A DNA stretch of 64,000 nucleotides from Rhizobiaceae bacterium (GTDB taxonomy: Bacteria > Pseudomonadota > Alphaproteobacteria > Rhizobiales > Rhizobiaceae): contig JAHBYW010000001.1 of assembly GCA_019635755.1 (NCBI GenBank), positions 930,001 to 994,000 of the forward strand, read 5' to 3'. A program made the position numbers and the translations under genes. Shown one piece after another: positions 36,763 to 45,847 of this stretch; position 1 is the first letter of the stretch, and every line of letters starts with the position of its first letter. A model generated the notes under the pieces. It was not told where the DNA came from and did not search any database. It saw nothing but the letters and a program-made list of their open reading frames with translations.

Positions 36763-38223
36763 CTACTGGAAATCAAAGGCGCTGAGCCCCGTGACCATCT
36801 CGTCGAGGCCGAGCGGTCGCGTCACCGGCGGCTCGGCGCGGGCGAGGCAGCCGGTGCGCTCGCAGAGCCGGCATGCCGGGCCGATCGGCGTCGCGCCCGT
36901 CGCGGCTGTCGTGCCGTCCGTCCGTGCCGGCTCCGCCCGACCCGTTCCCGGAAGGGCCGCGGCATAGGCCAGTTCGTCGCGGAAGGCGGCGTCGCAGCCG
37001 AGCAGCAGCGCCGTGCGGCGCGGACGCTCGGTGAACGCGGCCTGCGGCCCCTCCAGCGTGCGCGCGACCGTGACGAAGCCGGCGCCGTCCGGCATCTCCA
37101 CCGCCTCGACGAGGATCTGCCCCGGCTGCGCGAACGCCGCGTGCACCGGCAGCTTTGGGCACCCCCCGCCGAAGCGCGCATGCGGAAAGCCCTGCGCGCC
37201 GGCGCGCCGCAGCCTGTGCCCGGCATGGTCGACCTCCAGCAGGAAGAACGGCACGCCGGTCGCGCCGGTGCGCTGCAGCGTCGTCAGCCGGGTCGCCGCC
37301 TGCTCGAAGGACACGGAGAAGCGGGCGCGCAGCACGTCGGCATCGTAGCGGGCGCGCAGTGCGGCGGTGCGGAACGGCTCGTAGGGCATCATCAGCGCGT
37401 GCGCGGCGTAGCGCGCCAGCTCGAAGCGGGCGAGCCGCTTCGCCTCATCGGACGACAGCTTCAAGCCGTCGATCTCGCCGGCGATCGGCGTCGCCATGCG
37501 CATCAGCGCGGATTCCATCGCCAGTTCCCGCAGCAGGTCGAAGGGCGACAGGCGCTCCGACAGGAACAGGCGCTGCGAGTGCCGGTCGTAGCGGCGGCGC
37601 CAGATCGGCATGGTGGCGACCGGCAGCACCCTCACCACGATGCCGTGCTCGCGCTTCAGCCAGGCTTTCAGCGCGCCGGAGAGGTCGTCCCCCGGCGCGA
37701 GGTCCGCGGCGAAAGCCTCCGCGGCTTCCTCGATCGCCGGGAAATGGTTCGGCCGCCGCTCCAGCGCCTCGCGCACTTCGTCGAGCGGCAGCCGCGCGGC
37801 GGAGAGTGCCGTCGCCCTGCCCTCGCGGGCCAGCAGTTCGTTGAGGTCGCTCAGCCGTTCGGCCTGCTCGCGATAGGCGCGGTAGAGCTTCACCATGCCC
37901 GCCGCGGCGTTCGGCGCCGCTTCCGCCACCTCGATGAGCTCCTGGTCGCCGGGCAGTTCGCCGGACAGGAGCGGGTCGGAGAACGCCTCCTTCAGGGCGG
38001 CGACCGAACCGCGCGCCTCGCCGTGCAGTTCCTCCGGCTCCACCTGGTAGGCCGACGCCAGCTTCAGCACGAGCTGCACGGTGATCGGCCGCTGGTTGCG
38101 CTCGATCAGGTTCAGGTAGCTCGGCGAGATGCCCAGCCCCTCCGCCATCGCCGTCTGCGTCAGGCCCTTGGCCTGGCGGATGCGGCGGATGCGGGGACCG
38201 GCGAAGATCTTCTGTTCGGCCAT
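36763..38223 (-). CDS. XRE-family regulator of short-chain fatty-acyl type (ScfR/RamB-like)
   Basis: The 486-residue regulator has an N-terminal helix-turn-helix ([38 protein letters not shown]), an IrrE/ImmA-like middle without a clear HExxH, and a C-terminal DUF2083-like Cys cluster ([19 protein letters not shown]). Relatives such as RamB control isocitrate lyase and related short-chain acid genes. It is divergent from aceA with TTTACA-type boxes between, so aceA is the likely target. Confidence 0.87.
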   Translation of the reverse strand: MAEQKIFAGPRIRRIRQAKGLTQTAMAEGLGISPSYLNLIERNQRPITVQLVLKLASAYQVEPEELHGEARGSVAALKEAFSDPLLSGELPGDQELIEVAEAAPNAAAGMVKLYRAYREQAERLSDLNELLAREGRATALSAARLPLDEVREALERRPNHFPAIEEAAEAFAADLAPGDDLSGALKAWLKREHGIVVRVLPVATMPIWRRRYDRHSQRLFLSERLSPFDLLRELAMESALMRMATPIAGEIDGLKLSSDEAKRLARFELARYAAHALMMPYEPFRTAALRARYDADVLRARFSVSFEQAATRLTTLQRTGATGVPFFLLEVDHAGHRLRRAGAQGFPHARFGGGCPKLPVHAAFAQPGQILVEAVEMPDGAGFVTVARTLEGPQAAFTERPRRTALLLGCDAAFRDELAYAAALPGTGRAEPARTDGTTAATGATPIGPACRLCERTGCLARAEPPVTRPLGLDEMVTGLSAFDFQ

Positions 38224-38235
38224 GCTGCGTGACAG

Positions 38236-38367
38236 CCTTTACATGGATAAGGATTGACAATCTTGACAACTTTACAATCCGGCCCGGTCAACATCAACAC
38301 CGCTTTTCCCTTATTCCGTGGCACCTCATCCCATTTCTCTCGTTTCTATCGCAATGCAATGTAAAGG
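38236..38367. promoter_or_regulatory. scfR-aceA intergenic region with three CTTTACA-type boxes
   Basis: CTTTACA occurs at 38237-38243 and 38270-38276, and as its reverse TGTAAAG at 38360-38366; the outer two extend to the same 9-mer, CCTTTACAT/ATGTAAAGG. TTGACAA-like direct repeats sit in between. This layout between a likely regulator and its likely target suggests operators bent across the divergent promoters. Confidence 0.5.
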
Positions 38368-38432
38368 AAGTCGCGACGCCAGTGCGCCCAAGCGCTGGCA
38401 ACACTGAAGATGGAAGTGCGAAGGAGCTGTCC

Positions 38433-39722
38433 GTGACCGACTTTTACAATCTCGTCCCGTCCGCCGCCGAAGGTCGTTACGACGGCATCGAGCGTCCCTA
38501 TTCTCCGGAGGACGTGAGGCGCCTGCGCGGCTCGGTCCAGATCCGCCACACGCTGGCCGAGAACGGCGCCAACCGGCTGTGGCAGCTCATCCACGAGGAA
38601 GACTACGTCAACGCGCTGGGCGCGCTCTCCGGCAACCAGGCCATGCAGATGGTCCGCGCCGGACTGAAGGCGATCTACCTGTCCGGCTGGCAGGTCGCGG
38701 CCGACGCCAACACCGCGTCCGCCATGTATCCGGACCAGTCGCTCTATCCGGCCAACGCCGCGCCGGAGCTCTGCCGCCGCATCAACCGCACGCTCCAGCG
38801 CGCCGACCAGATCGAGACGCAGGAGGGCAACGGACTTTCGGTCGACACCTGGTTCGCGCCGATCGTCGCCGACGCCGAAGCCGGCTTTGGCGGGCCGCTG
38901 AACTCGTTCGAGATCATGAAGGCGTTCATCGAGGCGGGCGCCGCCGGCGTCCACTACGAGGACCAGCTGGCGTCGGAGAAGAAGTGCGGCCACCTCGGCG
39001 GCAAGGTGCTGATCCCGACCGCGGCGCATATCCGCAACCTCACCGCCGCACGCCTCGCCGCCGACGTTATGGGCACGCCGACGCTGATCGTCGCGCGGAC
39101 TGACGCCGAGGCCGCCAAGCTGCTCACCTCCGACATCGACGAGCGCGACCAGCCCTTCGTCGACCAGGATGCCGGCCGCACGGTCGAAGGCTTCTACCAG
39201 GTCAAGAACGGCATCGAGCCCTGCATCGCGCGCGCCATCGCCTACGCACCCTATGCGGACCTGATCTGGATGGAGACCTCCAAGCCAGACCTCGGCCAGG
39301 CGAAGCGTTTCGCCGAAGCCGTGCGCAAGCATCATCCGGACAAGCTGCTCGCCTACAATTGCTCGCCGTCGTTCAACTGGAAGAAGAACCTCGACGACGC
39401 GACGATCGCCAGGTTCCAGCGCGAGCTGGGCGCCATGGGCTACAAGTTCCAGTTCATCACGCTTGCGGGCTTCCATCAGCTGAACTTCGGCATGTTCGAG
39501 CTGGCACGCGGCTACAAGGACCGCCAGATGGCGGCCTATTCGGAGCTGCAGGAGGCCGAGTTCGCGGCGGAGGCGAACGGCTATACCGCCACCAAGCACC
39601 AGCGCGAGGTCGGCACCGGCTATTTCGACGCCGTGTCGATGGCCATCAGCGGCGGCAAGTCGTCGACCACGGCGATGCACGAATCGACCGAGCACGCGCA
39701 GTTCCGCGTCGCGGCCGAATAG
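38433..39722 (+). CDS. aceA: Isocitrate lyase
   Basis: The enzyme splits isocitrate to succinate and glyoxylate in the glyoxylate shunt. The 429-residue protein has the KKCGH catalytic motif at 183-187 (Cys185) and other family blocks ([34 protein letters not shown]). The start is GTG 38433 with AAGGAG nine bases upstream; the open frame reaches further upstream but has no family similarity. Malate synthase is not in the window. Confidence 0.95.
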   Translation: MTDFYNLVPSAAEGRYDGIERPYSPEDVRRLRGSVQIRHTLAENGANRLWQLIHEEDYVNALGALSGNQAMQMVRAGLKAIYLSGWQVAADANTASAMYPDQSLYPANAAPELCRRINRTLQRADQIETQEGNGLSVDTWFAPIVADAEAGFGGPLNSFEIMKAFIEAGAAGVHYEDQLASEKKCGHLGGKVLIPTAAHIRNLTAARLAADVMGTPTLIVARTDAEAAKLLTSDIDERDQPFVDQDAGRTVEGFYQVKNGIEPCIARAIAYAPYADLIWMETSKPDLGQAKRFAEAVRKHHPDKLLAYNCSPSFNWKKNLDDATIARFQRELGAMGYKFQFITLAGFHQLNFGMFELARGYKDRQMAAYSELQEAEFAAEANGYTATKHQREVGTGYFDAVSMAISGGKSSTTAMHESTEHAQFRVAAE

Positions 39723-39760
39723 GCAACAGGAAGCAGGGCAGAGTTCAAAGGAGACGAGCC

Positions 39761-40003
39761 ATGGCCCCGAAGACCCGTGTCAAGGAACGCGCCGAGGAAC
39801 AGGCCTCGGCGATGAATGTCGACCAGCAGGCGGCAATCCGCATGGTCGCCAACGACCTGCACCGGCTGAACCAGTCGGTCATGAAGGCCGTCGAGGCCGG
39901 CGTGTCCGTGGAACTCGTCCGCTCGGCCCGCCATCACGGCGGCACCGGCACCTGGGGCGACCTGCTGATCCCCGTCGTCGTGGCGCAGCCCAACGCGGCG
40001 TGA
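39761..40003 (+). CDS. Small conserved protein downstream of aceA (DUF6898-like)
   Basis: This 80-residue protein starts at ATG 39761 with an AAAGGAG site, 38 bases after aceA. Its core (AAIRMVANDLHRLNQSVMKAVEAGVSVELVRSARHHGGTGTWGDLLIPVVV) resembles a short family seen beside aceA in rhizobia. No catalytic residues or membrane segment are evident. Function unknown; likely co-transcribed with aceA. Confidence 0.65.
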   Translation: MAPKTRVKERAEEQASAMNVDQQAAIRMVANDLHRLNQSVMKAVEAGVSVELVRSARHHGGTGTWGDLLIPVVVAQPNAA

Positions 40004-40009
40004 CGCCCG

Positions 40010-43000
40010 CTACCGCGCGTCGGGGAACCGCGCCAGCAGGTCCCCGACGCCGAGCACCGGCCAGCGCAGCAGCGCGCCGGACCGATCGCCGGACATGATC
40101 TCCGTCCCCGACGGGTTCGATTCGAGATAGTCCACAGACCCGCCATGCGCCTTCAGCGCGATGGTCGGCGCACCCGGCGTGCGGGCGTCCCACACCCGCA
40201 GGTCGCCGTTCTCGAAACCGGCCGCCAGCCAACCCGCCTCGGGCAGGTAGGTCGCCGACACGATCCGCGACGCGGACGCCTCCTGCGGCAGGCGGCGGAG
40301 CACCGCGCCGGTCGTCCCGTCGAGAAGCATGACGGCGCGGTCGTCACGGACGAGACGGGCGTCGGCCAGCGTCTCGGTCGGGATCACGTCCGAGTCCGGA
40401 AGCGGACGGGCATCCGCGAGCACTGGCGACGGAACCTCCGTCAGCGGCACGATGGCAGGCGTGCCGCCGCCCGGCCGCCACAGCAGCGCGTCGTTTTCGT
40501 AGCCGTTGGCCGCGAAGTGGCCCGCCGCGCACCTTATGCCCTCCGACCGGATGCGCGGATCCTGTGCAACGTAGAACAGCAGGATCTCCAGTTCCGCGCC
40601 GCTGTCGGCCGAATAGACGATACGGTCCGTCTCCGCGCCGTCGGCCAGACTCCGCCGCGACACGAAGAGATGCGCGTCGGCTTCCGTCGAGCCGCCTTCG
40701 CCCAGCACATAGGCCGTCGCACCGTCGTCGGCGACGCACACATGGTGCACCCAGCCGCCCATCTCGTACGTCGCCGCCGGCACGGCAGCGCCGGAGCCGG
40801 TGTCGAAAAGCTGCAGCGTCCTGCCTGAGGACACGATCAGCCGGTCGCCCGACAGCGCCCAGTTGCGTGCGATGGAAAACTCGAAGGCCTCCAGGTCGAG
40901 CGCCTGCTCGACCTTTTTCGCCAGGTCGAAGACGAGCAGCTTCTGCTTGCCTTCCAGCACCGCCGCGGTCCGCGATGCGTTGACACCGGGCGGGCTGTCG
41001 ATGGCGGTGGCATAGACCTCGTCCCCATTCTCCGCCCGCGCGACGCCAAGCCGCGCCGGATAGGACATGATCGTCTCCGACTTGAGCAGCCCGACCAGGC
41101 CCTGTCCGAGATCGATCATCCCGCCGTGACCGTACGGACCGCCGCCGAAGTCCTCCTTGCCCCAGATCCTCGCCATCGTGCCGTCCGGCTGCCGCCGCAT
41201 GACGATCGCGTCGTAGCGTTTCAACAGGCCGTCCTTCGGGTGGACGAACACGGTTGCGATGTCCGTGTCGCTGAGGAACTGCGCCGACGCCAGCGAGACG
41301 CCGGCCTGGTCGGCGGCCTGCAGCAGCACGTTGCTTGAGGCCTGCAGCGGCACGATCGTCTCCGGCCCGGACTGACGATAGGCGACCAGCGTCGCGCCGC
41401 CGTCGATCAGCGCGAGGTCGTCCACGTCGCGGTCGAACTGGTGGAGCTGGCGCAGGGCTGCGCCGGTGCGCCCGTCCAGAACCGCCGCCGCCTGCCCGAA
41501 GGTCAGCACCAGGATGTTGCCGGCGGCATCGAAGCCCTGGAAAGCGCATTCGCAGCGGACCGGCGTCTGCGTCCGTGCCGCGAGGTCGTGGATCACGAAG
41601 GAGATTTGCGTGTCGGCCGAATAGACCAGCTCGACGGCACGGCTGCCATCCGGGGACAGCGTCGTCGTGAAGCTCGGCGCGTCGAAGGACAGCAGGGTCT
41701 GGCCGTCCGACAGGCGGAAGACATTGGTGCCCTCGCCGTCGTAGGTTTCGAGGAGGTCGCCGCCGAAATAGAGGAAGCTCACCCATTCGTTGCGGCCGGT
41801 CGAGAGCCTCCCGGTCTCCGTCCGCGTCCCGAGATCGAAGCGGACGATGTCGCCGTTCCACATCCCGATCAGCAGTTCGCCGGTCGGCGCCACGGCCAGC
41901 GAGGCGCAGGCGGAATCGCCGAGCGACGCCTGCCAGGCCATCGTCGCCTCGCCCCCGCCCTGCGGCGGAAGCGCGATGCCGATCAGCTGGTTGCGGGTGC
42001 AGCCGACGATGCTGTCGGGGCCGAGCGCGACCTGGATGACCGGCTTCAGATTGTCCATGCTGAGGCCGCTGTAGCTGAATTCGTCCCAGGTCCTCGTGGC
42101 CACCGTGTAGCGGAGCATGCCGAGCCACGAGTCCACGAACACGGTCGAGCCGTCGGAGGTCAGCCCTCTCAGATCGGCTCCGCCGGTCTTGCGCTGATGG
42201 ATCACCCCCTCCGTCGGCGACCAGATGACCGCGTTGGCGAGTTGGTCGACGGAGAAGTAGGTGCCGTCCGCGAGCGGCGTGGCGTTCAGCCCGAGCTGGC
42301 CATAGGCGATGATGTCGAATTCGCGCGGGCGGCTGCCGATGAACCCGGCCTCGTAAAGCACGCTGTAGGCCTGCGGGATGAACGGTATCGACCCGTCGGT
42401 GACGAGCGCCTCTCGCGCCAGCTGGACCGCGCTCTCCCGCCGGCCCGCGGTGAGCAGGTCGCGGGCGCGGATCGACGTGTTCACCGCCGCCAGCGTGCGC
42501 CGGTCGCGATCGGTCTGCGATTGCAGTTCCGCCAGCCGCTCCTTCTCGCGCCGGTCGGATTCGATTTGCCACAAGGCGCCGCCGACGGCAGCCAGCGCGG
42601 CGATGCCGGCTGCCGCCGCGACCATGCGGTTGCGCCGCCGCCGCTGCAGGTCGCGGCGGACCAGGCTGTCGTAGCGGATGTCGAGCAGGCCGGAGACCAG
42701 CTTGGCGATCGCCCGCGTCTTGCCGTCGCCGACGGAGCGGGCATCCGCCGCCAGCGGCTCCAGCACCTTGCCGTCCGGCCCGACCAGCCCGCCGCGCAGG
42801 GCGGGCGGAAAGCACTCGCGTGGGTCCGGCTCCGCGCCGCCGCTGACATTCGGCTCGCCGGCGACGATCAGGGTCAGGATGCGACCGGGTTTCGGCCGCG
42901 TCCCGTTCAGCGCCGCGAACTCCCGGATCTCCTGGTCGACGTAGCGCGAACGGGCCGACGCCGGCGAGGCGACGACGATCAGGTTCTGCGACTCGCTCAG

Positions 43001-43261
43001 CGCCTTGCGGATTTCCGCGCCCAGATCGCCTGCCGCCGAAGCATCGTCGCGGTCGCGGAAGAACCGGCCGAGCCGGCGCGGCGGAACCTCGCCCGACTGC
43101 GTGGCGATGCCTTGCGGAACCGAGTAGCCCTCAAGTCGCGCCAGCAGCCATCGGGCCCACGCCTGGTCACGGTGACTATAACTGATGAAGGCGCGATAGG
43201 TGAACGTGTCGGGACGGCTGGTTGATCCGTCCGCCAGGCCTCTGGTGTCGATCTCGTCCAT
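40010..43261 (-). CDS. TIR domain - membrane anchor - WD40-like repeat protein
   Basis: The 1083-residue protein has an N-terminal TIR domain at about 20-150 with the box-1 motif FISYSHRD and the Glu111 in SRYVDQEIREF that fits the catalytic Glu of NAD-cleaving TIR domains. A basic run (RRDLQRRRRNR) and one transmembrane helix at about 213-231 follow, then a short coiled stretch (RREKERLAELQSQTDRDRRTLAAVNTS). The rest (about 270-1083) has WD40/beta-propeller-like repeats, e.g. YLPEAGWLAAGFENGDLRVWDARTPG and DYLESNPSGTEIMSGDRSGALLRWPV. The TIR should lie in the cytosol. Role unknown; signalling or anti-phage defence are both possible. Confidence 0.85.
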   Translation of the reverse strand: MDEIDTRGLADGSTSRPDTFTYRAFISYSHRDQAWARWLLARLEGYSVPQGIATQSGEVPPRRLGRFFRDRDDASAAGDLGAEIRKALSESQNLIVVASPASARSRYVDQEIREFAALNGTRPKPGRILTLIVAGEPNVSGGAEPDPRECFPPALRGGLVGPDGKVLEPLAADARSVGDGKTRAIAKLVSGLLDIRYDSLVRRDLQRRRRNRMVAAAAGIAALAAVGGALWQIESDRREKERLAELQSQTDRDRRTLAAVNTSIRARDLLTAGRRESAVQLAREALVTDGSIPFIPQAYSVLYEAGFIGSRPREFDIIAYGQLGLNATPLADGTYFSVDQLANAVIWSPTEGVIHQRKTGGADLRGLTSDGSTVFVDSWLGMLRYTVATRTWDEFSYSGLSMDNLKPVIQVALGPDSIVGCTRNQLIGIALPPQGGGEATMAWQASLGDSACASLAVAPTGELLIGMWNGDIVRFDLGTRTETGRLSTGRNEWVSFLYFGGDLLETYDGEGTNVFRLSDGQTLLSFDAPSFTTTLSPDGSRAVELVYSADTQISFVIHDLAARTQTPVRCECAFQGFDAAGNILVLTFGQAAAVLDGRTGAALRQLHQFDRDVDDLALIDGGATLVAYRQSGPETIVPLQASSNVLLQAADQAGVSLASAQFLSDTDIATVFVHPKDGLLKRYDAIVMRRQPDGTMARIWGKEDFGGGPYGHGGMIDLGQGLVGLLKSETIMSYPARLGVARAENGDEVYATAIDSPPGVNASRTAAVLEGKQKLLVFDLAKKVEQALDLEAFEFSIARNWALSGDRLIVSSGRTLQLFDTGSGAAVPAATYEMGGWVHHVCVADDGATAYVLGEGGSTEADAHLFVSRRSLADGAETDRIVYSADSGAELEILLFYVAQDPRIRSEGIRCAAGHFAANGYENDALLWRPGGGTPAIVPLTEVPSPVLADARPLPDSDVIPTETLADARLVRDDRAVMLLDGTTGAVLRRLPQEASASRIVSATYLPEAGWLAAGFENGDLRVWDARTPGAPTIALKAHGGSVDYLESNPSGTEIMSGDRSGALLRWPVLGVGDLLARFPDAR

Positions 43262-43420
43262 CCCCGCCCCGCGCGGACCGGCACGAAATACTGGCCGGAA
43301 CCGGTCCGATGATCAGCCTCGCGCGCCGCGCTTTTCCTGTCAACGCAGCCGGCCGCGGCGTTGACTTTCGGCCCGATCCGGCCACACTTCCCGGCTCCAG
43401 CCCCATTCGTTTCAGCCCCC

Positions 43421-43879
43421 ATGTCGAACTCGCGCATCATCTCCTTCCCCGGCCTGGACAGCAGGTATGGGGCAGACCGCCCCCCGGTCGGACGCGATGC
43501 CAATGCGGCGGCGGTACTGATCGTCGGCCGCTCGCAGATCAATCGCGTCGTCGTCGGCAAGATCGTCGAGCGCTCCGGCCTGCGGCCCCAGTCGGTCGCC
43601 CCGGAGGATGCCGCCGGCAAGCTCGCCGAGATGGAACCGAGGCTGGTCATCCTCGACGGCGGCGCGGACAATCGCGACTGCGAGGCGCTGATGGTGCGGC
43701 TGGTGGACCAGCGCCGTGTGTCCGACAAGAGCTACCCCCGCGTCATCCTGCTGTCCAACCGCACCGGCACGCCGACCGGCATCACGCTCGGCTCGCCGGT
43801 CGACGCCGTCGTGGCGAAGCCGATCACGCCGGAATCGCTCCAGCCGGTCGTCGACCGGCTGCTGCCGCGAGCCAGCTGA
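43421..43879 (+). CDS. Single-domain response regulator (REC)
   Basis: The 152-residue protein has a receiver domain: AAVLIVGRSQINRVVVGKIVERSG, the phospho-acceptor Asp in VILDGG, LLSNRT and the Lys in VAKPI. There is no output domain, so it may pass phosphate to another protein. The receiver lacks the usual second acidic residue at the start of the first strand (VGRS), so phosphorylation should be tested. It is divergent from the TIR gene by 159 bases. Confidence 0.75.
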   Translation: MSNSRIISFPGLDSRYGADRPPVGRDANAAAVLIVGRSQINRVVVGKIVERSGLRPQSVAPEDAAGKLAEMEPRLVILDGGADNRDCEALMVRLVDQRRVSDKSYPRVILLSNRTGTPTGITLGSPVDAVVAKPITPESLQPVVDRLLPRAS

Positions 43880-43947
43880 CGCCTCCCCTTCCCTTCCGTC
43901 GAAGCGCGCGGCTATACTCGCCTCATCAGCAAAATCTCTGGTGATTG

Positions 43948-45381
43948 ATGGCCCTCGCGAAGAAGGAAGTCCGACCGTCAGGCCGAGGCACGCGTTCGCG
44001 CACGCGTCCCTTCGTCAAGAACAAGCGCGGCGTAAAGAATTGGAAAGAGGCGGCCGCCTGGCTGGAATGGCGCAGCATCGAGGACATCGAGTGCATCACA
44101 CCGGACCAGGCCGGCGTCGCCCGCGGCAAGATGATGCCGTCGAACAAGTTCACCTCGAACACGTCGCTTGCGCTGCCGTCGGCGCCATTCATGATGACCA
44201 TTTCCGGCGACTATCCGGAGGACGGCAACGGGTTCGCCTATCCTGAGGACGACGGCGACCTGAAGCTCGTTCCCGACCTGTCGACACTGTCAGCGGTCCC
44301 GTGGGAAAGCGACGCCACCGCGCAGGTCATCTGCGACCTCGTCCACCAGGACGGTCGCCTCGTCGAGTTCACTCCCCGCAACGTGTTGCGCCGCGTCATC
44401 GCGGCCTATGCGGAACTCGGCCTTCGCTGCGTCGTCGCGCCCGAGATCGAGTTCTACCTCGTCCGCAAGAACCCAGACCCCGATTATCCGCTGATCCCGC
44501 CGGTCGGCCGCTCCGGGCGTCCCATCGCCGGCGGCTCGGGCTACTCGATCGCCGGCGTCAACGAGTTCGACGAGCTCATCGACGACATCTACCACTTCTC
44601 CGAGGCGCAGGGACTGGAGATCGACACGCTCATCCACGAGGAAGGCGCCGGCCAGCTCGAGATCAACCTGCGCCACGGCGACCCGATCCAGCTCGCCGAC
44701 CAGGTGTTCCTGTTCAAGCGGACGATCCGCGAGGCGGCGCTGAAGCACGAGACCTATGCGACCTTCATGGCCAAGCCGATCCAGGGCCAGCCCGGTTCGG
44801 CCATGCACATCCACCAGTCGATCATCGACCAGAAGACCGGAAGGAACGTCTTCACCAATGAGGACGGCAGCGAGGCCGACGCCTTCTTCCACTTCATCGG
44901 CGGCATGCAGAAGCACGTACCGAACGCGCTGGTGATGTTCGCGCCCTACGTCAATTCCTATCGCCGGCTGACCCAGGCGGCGTCCGCGCCGGTCAACAAC
45001 AAATGGGGCTACGACAACCGCACGACCGCGTTCCGCGTGCCCCGCTCCGATCCGGCGGCGCGGCGTGTCGAGAACCGCATCCCGTCCTCCGATGCCAATC
45101 CGTATCTCGCGCTCGCCGCCTCGCTCGCCTGCGGCCTGATCGGCATGCGCAACAGGATCAAGTGCGACACGCCGGTCCTGACCACGGCGAACGAGGACGA
45201 GATCGACCTGCCGCGCGGGCTGCTCGAGGCCGTCGACCTGTTCGAGGCCGATGAAGACCTGCGCGACATGCTGGGCTCCGTCTTCTGTTCCACCTACGCC
45301 GCGATCAAGCGCGCCGAGTTCGAGACGTTCATGGAAGTGATCAGCCCGTGGGAGCGGGAGTTTCTGCTGCTGAACGTGTAG
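43948..45381 (+). CDS. puuA: Glutamine synthetase family protein, PuuA-type (copy 2)
   Basis: The 477-residue protein is a glutamine synthetase fold with VVAPEIEFYLV, GAGQLEINLRHGDPIQLADQVFLFKRTIREAALKH, GSAMHIHQSI and RVENRIPSSDANPYLALAASL. It is not closely identical to the copy at 32457, and it is followed by a puuB-type oxidase, so it is the better candidate for the putrescine pathway enzyme. The start is ATG 43948; a TTG precedes it by three bases. Confidence 0.87.
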   Translation: MALAKKEVRPSGRGTRSRTRPFVKNKRGVKNWKEAAAWLEWRSIEDIECITPDQAGVARGKMMPSNKFTSNTSLALPSAPFMMTISGDYPEDGNGFAYPEDDGDLKLVPDLSTLSAVPWESDATAQVICDLVHQDGRLVEFTPRNVLRRVIAAYAELGLRCVVAPEIEFYLVRKNPDPDYPLIPPVGRSGRPIAGGSGYSIAGVNEFDELIDDIYHFSEAQGLEIDTLIHEEGAGQLEINLRHGDPIQLADQVFLFKRTIREAALKHETYATFMAKPIQGQPGSAMHIHQSIIDQKTGRNVFTNEDGSEADAFFHFIGGMQKHVPNALVMFAPYVNSYRRLTQAASAPVNNKWGYDNRTTAFRVPRSDPAARRVENRIPSSDANPYLALAASLACGLIGMRNRIKCDTPVLTTANEDEIDLPRGLLEAVDLFEADEDLRDMLGSVFCSTYAAIKRAEFETFMEVISPWEREFLLLNV

Positions 45382-45387
45382 GTACGC

Positions 45388-45427
45388 GCAGTAGGGCAGT
45401 AGGGCAGTAGGGCAGTAGGGCAGTAGG
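45388..45427. repeat. Five tandem copies of an 8-bp unit, left flank of the four-helix cassette
   Basis: GCAGTAGG is repeated five times without a mismatch, starting 7 bases after the puuA stop. The end of the array runs into GAGCG just ahead of the ATG at 45433, so the last unit supplies the ribosome site of the next gene. Inverted, degenerate copies lie at 45809-45840. Confidence 0.9.
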
Positions 45428-45432
45428 GAGCG

Positions 45433-45804
45433 ATGCCTGCGCAAATTGAGTCCTACAAGGACATGATCGTATGGCAGCAGGCAATGGATTTGGTCGTTGC
45501 CGTGTATGCCACCACCAAGAGTTGGCCCAAGGATGAACTCTATGGCCTCACGTCACAGGCTCGTCGCACGGCCACGTCGGTTCCCGCAAACATCGCCGAG
45601 GGATATGCGCGCGAGAATCGTGGCTCCTATCAACAGTTCCTTCGGATTGCTCAGGGTTCGCTGAAAGAGTTGGAAACGCACCTCATGATCGCTCAGCGCA
45701 TCGGTTTCGCCGATGACAAAACTGTTGCGCCGTTGCTCGGTCAGTCGGAAAGCGTTGGCAAGCTCCTCAAGCTCCTTATCCGTCGCCTGTCCGGAGAACA
45801 CTGA
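45433..45804 (+). CDS. Four-helix-bundle protein (23S rRNA intervening-sequence/S23 family)
   Basis: The 123-residue protein is the S23/four-helix-bundle family: YKDMIVWQQAMDLVVAVYATTKSWPKDELYGLTSQARRTATSVPANIAEGYARENRGSYQQFLRIAQGSLKELETHLMIAQRIG. The family includes proteins encoded within 23S rRNA intervening sequences and relatives of the Avd protein of diversity-generating retroelements; no reverse transcriptase is near. Its flanks are inverted octamer arrays, and it lies inside the puuA-puuB pair. Function unknown. Confidence 0.88.
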   Translation: MPAQIESYKDMIVWQQAMDLVVAVYATTKSWPKDELYGLTSQARRTATSVPANIAEGYARENRGSYQQFLRIAQGSLKELETHLMIAQRIGFADDKTVAPLLGQSESVGKLLKLLIRRLSGEH

Positions 45805-45808
45805 TGCA

Positions 45809-45840
45809 CCTATTGCCGTACTGCCCTACTGCCTTACTGC
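45809..45840. repeat. Four inverted degenerate octamers, right flank of the four-helix cassette
   Basis: Four units of CCTACTGC form (CCTATTGC, CGTACTGC, CCTACTGC, CTTACTGC), the reverse complement of the left array, lie between the four-helix stop and the puuB ATG. They end seven bases before that ATG, and no other ribosome site is visible there. Confidence 0.85.
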
Positions 45841-45847
45841 CCTGACC

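Noticed and set aside
43948-45381. The second glutamine synthetase as the main GlnA
   Set aside because: The sequence fits the GlnA-like/PuuA group in context with puuB; no adjacent glnB or adenylylation features were seen.
45433-45804. The four-helix gene as Avd of a diversity-generating retroelement
   Set aside because: No reverse transcriptase, template repeat or variable repeat is visible in the neighbourhood; only the fold family matches.
45388-45840. Octamer arrays as a CRISPR array
   Set aside because: The units are contiguous 8-mers without spacers and no cas gene is near.
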